Below are positions 1 to 5,030 of a stretch of 5,030 nucleotides of DNA, in pieces (within the stretch, counting starts at the first letter, position 1; each line of letters starts with the position of its first letter). This DNA is from an uncultured Eubacteriales bacterium (GTDB lineage Bacteria > Bacillota > Clostridia > Peptostreptococcales > Anaerovoracaceae), in NCBI GenBank assembly GCA_902772685.1, contig CACYBO010000069.1, forward strand, positions 1-5,030, read 5' to 3'. Position numbers and translations under genes: made by a program. The notes below the pieces were generated by a model. The model saw only the letters and a program-made list of their open reading frames with translations. It had not been told where the DNA came from and did not search any database.

Positions 1-17
1 GCAAAAACAAAGTACAA

Positions 18-70
18 AAAAAGTGAACATTGATCAGCAGAAATGCTTTCCCATGTTCACTTTTTCTTTT
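18..70. terminator. Bidirectional intrinsic terminator
   Basis: A perfect 13-bp inverted repeat, AAAAAGTGAACAT at 18-30 and ATGTTCACTTTTT at 53-65, encloses a 22-nt loop. The loop holds a second small stem, AGCA-GAAA-TGCT at 36-47, with a GNRA-type tetraloop. On the plus strand the stem runs into TTTTTCTTTT; on the minus strand it runs into a seven-T tract (complement of 15-21). It can therefore end the importer operon, whose last stop codon is at 216-218 and which is read leftward, and also a convergent gene lying outside the window to the left. The distance from the operon stop to the hairpin is about 150 nt, long but plausible. Confidence 0.8.
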
Positions 71-215
71 CGCACATTCGACTTATATGATTCTTTTAAG
101 CGCACTTATCTAGACAAGGCAAAGGATTCTGTCTTCTGTCTGACCTTTTCCTTCAGCCAGGTTTCAAAGATCTGATTATCTGGATTTATGATTATGGTTT
201 TTTCAGTAATTCAGG

Positions 216-1307
216 TTAATCCGTAATACGGACAAGAACGGTGTTACCTGTCTCTGTGTCAGATTCATATTCGTAGGTCAGAACATCAACAGAGGCTTTC
301 AGCACTTTATAGGAAAGAGTGTTATCACTCTCCGCCGGATCAAATTTATCTCCACCGTAACGTACCGTAACCGTCGCTGTATGCTCCGCCTCGGCATAAT
401 CCAGCGTGAAGTACAGCGGCTGTTTATGAAGCACACCGCGCAGCAGCTGCTGTACCAGTTCTTCAAAGGCCAAACGGATACGGTATTTCATCCGAGAAGT
501 TATCATATTGCTCTGACAGTAACGGTCGATCTCTTCACCCGCAGCGGCGAAGTCGTAATCTGGGCTGTCCACGGTTAGTTCAAGGACTTTCAGATGAGAG
601 ATGAATTGACGGGTGCGGCTATGTTTCGGTGCATCAAAGATCTGCTCCGGAGGGCCGTCCTCGTAGATTCCGCCCTGATCCAAATATAAGACGCGGTTGC
701 AGATTGCTCTCGCGAACTGCATTTCATGGGTCACGATCAGTATGGTTTTCCCCGTCTGTGTCAGGTCCTGGATGACCGTCTGCACCTCTTTAACCATCGC
801 TGGGTCCAGTGCACTCGTCGGTTCGTCAAGCAGGATGACATCCGGGTCCATGGCCAGGGTTCTGGCAATGGCCACACGCTGCATCTGTCCGCCGGAGAGC
901 TGATCGGGGTATTGCAATTCCCTTCCTTGGAGGCCGACGCGTTTCAAAAGGGCGATGCCGGTTTCGTAGGCTTCCTGCTTGGACTTTTTAAGAATGTCCA
1001 TCGGAGCCAGCATGAGGTTTTCAATTACCGTCAGGTGACCGAAGAGGTTGAAGGACTGGAAAACCATGCCCATCCTGCGACGGGCTTGTGTCACATCGTA
1101 CTTCGGTGCGGTGATATCCACCCCATCCAGCAGGATCTGTCCTGCTGTAGGCTTTTCCAGCAGGTTGATGCAGCGTAGCAGCGTACTTTTTCCAGAACCA
1201 GATGGTCCGATGATGGAGATGACATCTCCATCATTGATGATTGTATTTACGTCCACGAGAGGTGTTGCCCGCTCGTATTTCTTTTCCAGATGTTTTAGTT
1301 CGATCAT
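216..1307 (-). CDS. Polar amino-acid ABC transporter ATPase (GlnQ type) with C-terminal GHKL-like domain
   Basis: This cytoplasmic ATPase powers amino-acid import through the permease encoded just upstream. Residues 1-240 are a complete ABC domain of the polar amino-acid (PAAT/GlnQ) family. Visible motifs are Walker A GPSGSGKS (34-41), Q-loop Q84, signature LSGGQMQR (138-145), Walker B VILLDEP (157-163) with catalytic E162, D-loop SALD (165-168) and switch H194. GlnQ proteins normally end near residue 240-250; this one has 363 residues. The extra part (about 246-363) has the look of an RsbW/HATPase_c_2 fold: a helix at 275-290 (RLAFEELVQQLL), then VTVRYGGDKFDP (313-324) like a degenerate G1 box, and a closing beta strand (NTVLVRI). 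The ATP-box Asp and Asn are not conserved, so this part may be structural or regulatory. The ATG overlaps the upstream stop (ATGA, 1304-1307), showing translational coupling, with an AAAGGGGT ribosome site inside the upstream gene. The ABC call is nearly certain; the exact substrate and the C-terminal role are not known. Confidence 0.95.
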   Translation of the reverse strand: MIELKHLEKKYERATPLVDVNTIINDGDVISIIGPSGSGKSTLLRCINLLEKPTAGQILLDGVDITAPKYDVTQARRRMGMVFQSFNLFGHLTVIENLMLAPMDILKKSKQEAYETGIALLKRVGLQGRELQYPDQLSGGQMQRVAIARTLAMDPDVILLDEPTSALDPAMVKEVQTVIQDLTQTGKTILIVTHEMQFARAICNRVLYLDQGGIYEDGPPEQIFDAPKHSRTRQFISHLKVLELTVDSPDYDFAAAGEEIDRYCQSNMITSRMKYRIRLAFEELVQQLLRGVLHKQPLYFTLDYAEAEHTATVTVRYGGDKFDPAESDNTLSYKVLKASVDVLTYEYESDTETGNTVLVRITD

Positions 1308-3568
1308 TTCAGGCTCACCCCTTTCAGAATGTCCTCTTTTTTGCGCATACGTGAGTCAACGCCTCTGCCCAGCCGGTTTACGATGGCGGTGAGGATGCCA
1401 GCCAGGATGAAGTAGATGATTGCTACGGCAATCAGCGGGAAGAAGGCTTCATAGGTTCGGCTGCGGACGATATCGCCCATCTTGGTGAGATCCTGCACCG
1501 CGACATAGCCAACGATGGCCGTGGCCTTGATTGTAGCGGTGATCTCGCCCTTATACGCCGGGAAGAAGTGTGGCAGTGCCTGAGGCAGTATCACGCGGAA
1601 GAAGGCCAGGCGGTCAGCATAACCCAGGGAGTAGGCCGCCTCTATCTGCCCTTTGTCGACAGCGCCGACACCGCTGCACAGCATATTATAAACGGCAGCG
1701 CCAAAAACCAGTGTAAAGCCAATGATTGACACAAAGGCGCCGGAAATTGCCACTTTTCCAAAGATGATGAAATAAAGGATCATCAGCAGCACGACCATCG
1801 GCATGCCCTGAATGAGCCAGATGCAGAAGCGGGTAACGGCATTTGCGATACGGTTGCCGCATCGGCACAGCAGATAGACGCCAAAGCCCAGAATTGTGCC
1901 AAGGACAATCGATGACACGGTTATGAGCAGTGTGGTGCCGATGCCCTCTACGAAAAGTTTCCAGCGGTTTTCGCGGATGAAGGTCTTGTTAAAACTCTCT
2001 TTGACGGAGGCTATAAAGCCGCTGTCAGTGTCTTCCACAGGTTTCAGCACGACCATCGCTGCGCCGCCGGAGAAATCCGGTTCAGCGAAGTAAAGTGTTT
2101 CCATACGCTCTTCCGTGACGGAGAGGCCTGTGCAGGCCACGTCGCTTTTTCCGGACTGCACGGCGGGTAACATCTCATTGAAGACTAAGCTGTCGATTTC
2201 AAGAGCGTAGCCGCGCGCTTCGCAGAACATCGCGAAAATCTCAATTTCATAGCCGGAATAGAAGTCCTCTTTAGAAAGAACAAAAGGTGGATTATCGACC
2301 GTGACCATGCGGATAGTGCCGTTTTTCGGGGGCAAAGAGCGGTAATCGAGACTTTCCAGCGCAGCCAGATCAGAGCTGTCAAACCACTTGTGCTGCAGCC
2401 GCTCCAGAGTTCCATCAGCCATAAGACCGCGAAGATAATCGCTGTACTCTGTACATAATGTTTGTCCGCGTTCGCTTTTCGTAAAGGCGGCGGCAAACTC
2501 GAAGTGTCCCAGTGAACTCGGGTGGATCTCGAGTGCATTGTCCTGTACCAGCATGTTGCGGGCGACAGGAGTGTCCTGTGCAAATGCGTCGATCCTGCCA
2601 TCCTTCAGGGCGCTGACCAGATCAGCGATAGTATTGAAATAAACGATTTGTGCCGTGGGCAGCTCTTCCTTAAGGATATCCGGGAAGATCGTGCCTGTCT
2701 CAACACCGATTTTGGCGTGGGACAGATCGATCGGCAGTTTCTGCGCTGTATCTGAAGCCGGCATGCCCGAGGTATCGCTCACCATGATGGCATTTTCGCT
2801 TGTAAATAATGCATTTGAATATGGAATTGTTGTGCCGCGTTCCGGCGTGTAATAGAGGTTGGACATGATACAGTCTACATCACCGCTCTCTGCTGCCGCG
2901 ATGAGCCCGGCAAAGTCGTAGATCTTGAATTCTATGTCCGCATCCAGCCAGCTTGCGAAGCGGTACGCCAGCTCAATGTCGTAGCCGCGCAGCCGCGTTC
3001 CAACATAATAGGAATAGGGTTCCACAGAGCCGGTCGTCCCGACGCGCAGAAGAGTCTTTGGATTTTCTGGCGTTGGGATGTTTGGCATTGCCTCGTTTCC
3101 TAACAACACCCAGCGGTAATACATATCGTCCAGTATCCCGTCCGCCCTTTGTTTGGCGATGAAACTGTTGAGCCGATCCGTGAAATTCGGAATGGGTGTC
3201 AAAGGAGAGATACCAACCGCGATAGTGTTGGCGTTATAGGACTCATCCAGCAAGCGTACGCCTTCCAGTCCGTTTTCGATCGCAAGTTCCATGATGCTTC
3301 GAGAGTAGATAAAGGCGTCGATCCTGCCATTTGCCACATCGGCATAGGCTGCGAGTCTGTCACTGTACGGGACAATTTCAACATTAGGATAGTCATGCCG
3401 GAGCTGTGCCTCCTCTGGAACACCGGCCTCCACGCCGATCTTTCTTCCAGGTTCGCTGAGCTGCGACAGCCGCGTGACCGGTGCACCCTTCTTTGGACTG
3501 CAGCCAGCCAGCAGCAATAGCGGCAGCAGCAGTATCGGAACAAGTATGGTGATATGTTTTCTGTTCAT
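1304..3568 (-). CDS. Amino-acid ABC transporter fusion: lipoprotein signal, four substrate-binding half-domains, permease
   Basis: This 754-residue protein probably combines substrate capture and membrane translocation for a polar amino-acid importer, as GlnP does. Residues 1-23 form a lipoprotein signal with lipobox LAGC (C23 lipidated). The outer part contains SBP_bac_3 half-domains in unusual order: lobe 2 (about 32-155), lobe 1 (171-265), lobe 2 (283-397), lobe 1 (416-510), joined by Pro-rich linkers. Lobe 1 copies carry the carboxylate-binding Arg after T-x-E (R244 and R488). The second lobe 2 has the DTP ligand Asp (D332); the first lacks it. The permease (about 538-745) has around five hydrophobic segments (541-567, 581-603, 605-628, about 675-690, 707-730) and the EAA loop (EAAYSLG with ILPQAL, 643-665) that contacts the ATPase. 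The start is supported by AGAGGT seven to eight nt upstream (3575-3580) and by the signal peptide. The stop overlaps the ATPase start by 4 bp. Substrate unknown. Family members I recall are shorter (around 500 residues, lobe 2-lobe 1-permease), so this looks like an enlarged version. Confidence 0.93.
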   Translation of the reverse strand: MNRKHITILVPILLLPLLLLAGCSPKKGAPVTRLSQLSEPGRKIGVEAGVPEEAQLRHDYPNVEIVPYSDRLAAYADVANGRIDAFIYSRSIMELAIENGLEGVRLLDESYNANTIAVGISPLTPIPNFTDRLNSFIAKQRADGILDDMYYRWVLLGNEAMPNIPTPENPKTLLRVGTTGSVEPYSYYVGTRLRGYDIELAYRFASWLDADIEFKIYDFAGLIAAAESGDVDCIMSNLYYTPERGTTIPYSNALFTSENAIMVSDTSGMPASDTAQKLPIDLSHAKIGVETGTIFPDILKEELPTAQIVYFNTIADLVSALKDGRIDAFAQDTPVARNMLVQDNALEIHPSSLGHFEFAAAFTKSERGQTLCTEYSDYLRGLMADGTLERLQHKWFDSSDLAALESLDYRSLPPKNGTIRMVTVDNPPFVLSKEDFYSGYEIEIFAMFCEARGYALEIDSLVFNEMLPAVQSGKSDVACTGLSVTEERMETLYFAEPDFSGGAAMVVLKPVEDTDSGFIASVKESFNKTFIRENRWKLFVEGIGTTLLITVSSIVLGTILGFGVYLLCRCGNRIANAVTRFCIWLIQGMPMVVLLMILYFIIFGKVAISGAFVSIIGFTLVFGAAVYNMLCSGVGAVDKGQIEAAYSLGYADRLAFFRVILPQALPHFFPAYKGEITATIKATAIVGYVAVQDLTKMGDIVRSRTYEAFFPLIAVAIIYFILAGILTAIVNRLGRGVDSRMRKKEDILKGVSLK
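1317..1325 (-). promoter_or_regulatory. Ribosome binding site of the ATPase gene
   Basis: On the minus strand the last codons of the permease fusion read GAAAGGGGTGAG, a strong purine-rich Shine-Dalgarno about ten nt before the ATG at 1307. It lies wholly inside the upstream gene and, with the ATGA overlap, fixes the ATPase start and implies coupled translation in a fixed ratio. Confidence 0.75.
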
Positions 3569-3574
3569 ATTCTT

Positions 3575-3580
3575 ACCTCT
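3575..3580 (-). promoter_or_regulatory. Ribosome binding site of the importer fusion gene
   Basis: The minus strand reads AGAGGTAAGAAT directly before the ATG at 3568. The AGAGG core sits at normal spacing and decides the start codon, which is followed at once by a lipoprotein signal sequence. Confidence 0.75.
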
Positions 3581-3630
3581 GTTGAGTTGTGAAACCCATT
3601 ATTTGAACAAGAAATAGTTAAGATAATTCA

Positions 3631-3659
3631 ATGATAAGGCCTGGCATTTTGCCTGACAA
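3631..3659 (-). promoter_or_regulatory. Probable sigma-A promoter of the importer operon
   Basis: On the minus strand a -35 box TTGTCA (complement of 3654-3659) and a -10 box TATCAT (complement of 3631-3636) are separated by exactly 17 nt, each one or two bases from the TTGACA/TATAAT consensus. Transcription would start near 3624 and give a leader of about 55 nt containing the AGAGGT ribosome site. The spacer contains the short palindrome GGC-ATTTT-GCC (3643-3653), well placed to be an operator, although which regulator would bind is unknown. It is the best match in the intergenic region, but AT-rich DNA offers chance matches. Confidence 0.55.
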
Positions 3660-3864
3660 GGGGTCAGAACTTTAGATATAACTCTGATATGTCTTGTATT
3701 GTATTTCGTATATTATGACGATTTGCAGACTGATAATTTAGCGAAGTTATAACAAATAAATATGCTTGGCCAGAGCCTTTTGAAGAAGACAAATTCTATC
3801 CGTATGCCGTTGATGGATCATCCTGTCAGAAAGATATTCAGGTTAAAAACTTCTGTATATCACA

Positions 3865-3907
3865 GATTAGTTGTTTTTAAAGCCGACTAATTGAAAAACG
3901 CCTAATC
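3865..3907. repeat. Imperfect inverted repeat spanning the cysteine synthase stop codon
   Basis: GATTAGTTGTTTTT (3865-3878) and AAAAACGCCTAATC (3894-3907) can pair at 12 of 14 positions, plus one G-U pair on the plus-strand RNA, around a 15-nt loop. The right arm contains the stop codon (3902-3904) of the minus-strand gene. On the minus strand the same hairpin has two mismatches in the middle and no T-tract after it, so it is not a classical terminator for that gene; it may still protect the 3' end or act as a weak stop. Confidence 0.4.
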
Positions 3908-4825
3908 AAATAAAGGTGTTGAGTAATATCTTTCACCGGTATCAGGACAGATCGTAACGACTTTTTTGCCTTTACCGAGTTTCTTAGCGAGTTTAAGGGC
4001 AGCGGCGACATTGGTACCGGAACTTATACCGCACAGCAGTCCTTCTTTTTTTGCGAGCATCTTACTGACGGCGATCGCTTCTTCATCAGAGATGATACAG
4101 ATCTCATCATAGATACTCTGATCAAAGATCGGCGGAATGACGCCATCACCAATACCCATCTGCAGGTGTGATGAGATCGGTTTTCCCGAGAGGATCGCGG
4201 CATTTTCCGGTTCTGCGACCCAGATCTCGATTTCGGGATTTTTCTGTTTAAGTACTTCACCGATACCGCTGATCGTACCGCCGGTGCCAAAGCCTGAGAC
4301 AAAGCCATCGATCTGTTCAAGATCCTTTACGATCTCTTCACCGGTCTGCTTCTGAGCGATGACATTGGCGGGATTTTCAAACTGTCCCGGGACAAAGACA
4401 AAGGGATCTTCCTTGGCAGAATTGTCGACGATCTGCTGACACTTCTTTATGCATTCACCGATATTTCCTTCATCGTGGACCAGTCTGACCTGGGCTCCAT
4501 ACATTTCGATCAGTTTCCTTCTTTCAACGGAAACCGAATCGGGCATGACGATGACGACTTTATAGCCTTTGACAGCACCGATCATTGCCAAGGCAATACC
4601 CTGATTGCCTGATGTACATTCAACGATCAGTGAATTCTCGTTTAAAAGGCCTTTGTTTTCGGCATCCGTGATCATTCCATAAGCAGTTCTGGTTTTGATC
4701 GAAGCACCGATATTCACGGCTTCGTATTTGACGTAGATCTCAGCAGAGTCTTCATCTGTCATTCTATTCAATCTGATTAAAGGCGTATGTCCGATCGCCT
4801 CAAGTGCGGATTTATATAACATCAT
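3902..4825 (-). CDS. Cysteine synthase family PLP-dependent enzyme
   Basis: This cytoplasmic fold-type II PLP enzyme most likely joins an activated serine (such as O-acetylserine) with sulfide to make cysteine. It is 307 residues long, the usual length of CysK without extra domains. Visible motifs are IGHTPLIRLN (11-20), the PLP lysine K44 in GASIKTR, the substrate loop TSGNQG (71-76), QFENPAN (148-154), the phosphate-binding GTGGT (170-174), GISSGTN (266-272) with the serine facing the PLP ring nitrogen, and GERYYSTPLF near the end. Differences from textbook CysK are NIGASIKTR for NPGGSVKDR and TSGNQG for TSGNTG. I recall these in a subgroup from gut Firmicutes, so the substrate could differ (O-phosphoserine, or a beta-synthase reaction). 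The gene starts with two ATGs (4825 and 4822) and has no visible Shine-Dalgarno; the N-terminus matches the family. The nearest gene on the right is divergent, 62 bp away. Family assignment is firm; the symbol cysK is left out because the exact activity is uncertain. Confidence 0.92.
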   Translation of the reverse strand: MMLYKSALEAIGHTPLIRLNRMTDEDSAEIYVKYEAVNIGASIKTRTAYGMITDAENKGLLNENSLIVECTSGNQGIALAMIGAVKGYKVVIVMPDSVSVERRKLIEMYGAQVRLVHDEGNIGECIKKCQQIVDNSAKEDPFVFVPGQFENPANVIAQKQTGEEIVKDLEQIDGFVSGFGTGGTISGIGEVLKQKNPEIEIWVAEPENAAILSGKPISSHLQMGIGDGVIPPIFDQSIYDEICIISDEEAIAVSKMLAKKEGLLCGISSGTNVAAALKLAKKLGKGKKVVTICPDTGERYYSTPLFD

Positions 4826-4829
4826 TTAA

Positions 4830-4838
4830 AATATAGCA
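4830..4838 (-). promoter_or_regulatory. Candidate extended -10 element of the cysteine synthase gene
   Basis: On the minus strand TGCTATATT (a TGnTATAAT-like extended -10) lies only four bases before the first ATG. If used, transcription would begin at or inside the tandem ATGs, giving a leaderless mRNA, which fits the absence of a Shine-Dalgarno. A second -10-like TATAAA lies at 4841-4846. No good -35 box is visible for either. In DNA this AT-rich, chance matches are likely. Confidence 0.35.
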
Positions 4839-4869
4839 TATTTATAAAAATAATAGAGCCGGAAATTTT

Positions 4870-4878
4870 TGATATACT
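4870..4878 (+). promoter_or_regulatory. Candidate extended -10 element of the CDP-alcohol phosphatidyltransferase gene
   Basis: TGATATACT matches the extended -10 pattern TGnTATAAT with one change and ends nine bases before the ATG at 4888. The transcript would start within a few bases of the ATG, and no Shine-Dalgarno is present between the two. No convincing -35 box was found, which extended -10 promoters can tolerate. Confidence 0.4.
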
Positions 4879-4887
4879 AAGATATAG

Positions 4888-5030
4888 ATGAAAAAGCATT
4901 TGGCAAATATTATAACCCTTTCAAGGATAATCTCCTGTTTCTGTATGATCTTTACCGAAGCACTGTCTTATCCTTTTTATTATTTCTATATCTGGTGCGG
5001 TCTGTCCGATATACTGGATGGTTTTGTGGC
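4888..5030 (+). CDS. CDP-alcohol phosphatidyltransferase family protein, N-terminal part (cut by window end)
   Basis: This is a membrane enzyme family that transfers a phosphoalcohol from or to a CDP-lipid in phospholipid synthesis (PgsA and PssA belong to it). Only 47 complete codons and two bases are present. The protein opens MKKHLANIITLSRI, the NxxTxxR-type start of this family, followed by a hydrophobic segment (about 13-38). It ends in LSDILDGFVA, which fits the first half of the catalytic signature DxxDGxxAR (D41, D44, G45, A48); the last two bases, GC, encode Ala whatever follows, and the expected Arg would be the next codon. The ATG is preceded directly by an in-frame TAG, so it is the first possible start. 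No Shine-Dalgarno is visible. Which alcohol is used (glycerol phosphate, serine, inositol or other) cannot be told from this part. Confidence 0.8.
   Translation, partial: MKKHLANIITLSRIISCFCMIFTEALSYPFYYFYIWCGLSDILDGFV

Larger units (their letters stand above)
3569..3901. other. Intergenic region between cysteine synthase gene and importer operon
   Basis: These 333 bases are AT-rich and contain no convincing gene on either strand. They hold the importer ribosome site (AGAGGT, 3575-3580), a likely sigma-A promoter for the importer (3631-3659) and an inverted repeat at the end of the cysteine synthase gene (3865-3907). The middle (about 3660-3860) shows no motif I can name. No T-box, S-box or other riboswitch pattern was recognised, and no clear terminator with a T-tract follows the cysteine synthase gene on the minus strand, so some readthrough into the importer is possible. 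Confidence 0.6.

Noticed and set aside
726..1178. Plus-strand open frame of 150 codons opposite the ATPase gene
   Set aside because: It lies wholly antisense to a gene with all ABC motifs, has no family-like features, and mid-GC genes commonly leave such open antisense frames.
1787..2058. Fourteen-nt repeat CAGCACGACCATCG at 1787-1800 and 2045-2058
   Set aside because: Both copies encode the common string MVVL in unrelated domains (permease helix and lobe 1 strand), so this is a codon coincidence rather than a duplication.
2185..2601. Minus-strand open frame of 138 codons in another frame of the fusion gene
   Set aside because: Overlaps the second lobe 2 and third linker in a different frame; the translation is Ser/Thr/Leu-rich with no motif, whereas the main frame has clear SBP motifs throughout.
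3149..3520. Plus-strand open frame of 123 codons opposite the binding lobes
   Set aside because: Antisense to a well-supported protein; composition rich in Cys, Arg and His runs typical of a shadow frame; no ribosome site.
3569..3901. Possible riboswitch or T-box upstream of the importer
   Set aside because: The predicted leader is only about 55 nt and shows no T-box sequence, specifier stem, or terminator/antiterminator pair.

Overview
The window suggests an anaerobic Firmicute (Bacillota), probably of the Clostridia or Erysipelotrichia type. This rests on protein style: a polar amino-acid ABC importer with binding domains fused to its permease, a PLP enzyme with TSGNQG and GISSGTN motifs, and AT-rich intergenic DNA beside mid-GC genes. 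No rRNA, tRNA, CRISPR array, transposase or phage gene was seen, so the taxonomic placement is inference.

Layout, left to right. Positions 1-215 hold a strong hairpin with T-tracts on both sides, read as a bidirectional terminator, and a short coding-like tract with no start codon. Positions 216-3568 (minus strand) are a two-gene amino-acid importer operon. The upstream gene (1304-3568) encodes a lipoprotein-like fusion of several substrate-binding half-domains with a membrane permease. The downstream gene (216-1307) starts inside the stop codon of the first (ATGA overlap) and encodes a GlnQ-type ATPase with an extra C-terminal domain resembling the GHKL/anti-sigma-kinase fold. A sigma-A-like promoter with a 17-nt spacer containing a short palindrome lies at 3631-3659. 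Positions 3902-4825 (minus strand) encode a cysteine synthase family PLP enzyme. Only 62 bp further on, a plus-strand gene begins at 4888 and runs off the window. Its N-terminus and DxxDGxxA motif identify it as a CDP-alcohol phosphatidyltransferase.

How they work together: the fusion protein supplies both ligand capture outside the cell and the membrane channel, and the ATPase drives uptake, so these two genes could form a complete importer (as GlnPQ does). The cysteine synthase family gene lies upstream on the same strand, and no clear terminator separates it from the importer. A link between cysteine/amino-acid synthesis and uptake is therefore possible but unproven.

The most unusual points are the order of the binding lobes (lobe 2, lobe 1, lobe 2, lobe 1, then permease), which looks like a tandem duplication of a permuted binding module, and the degenerate GHKL-like domain fused to the transporter ATPase. 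Statements about families come from memory of those families; no database search was possible.
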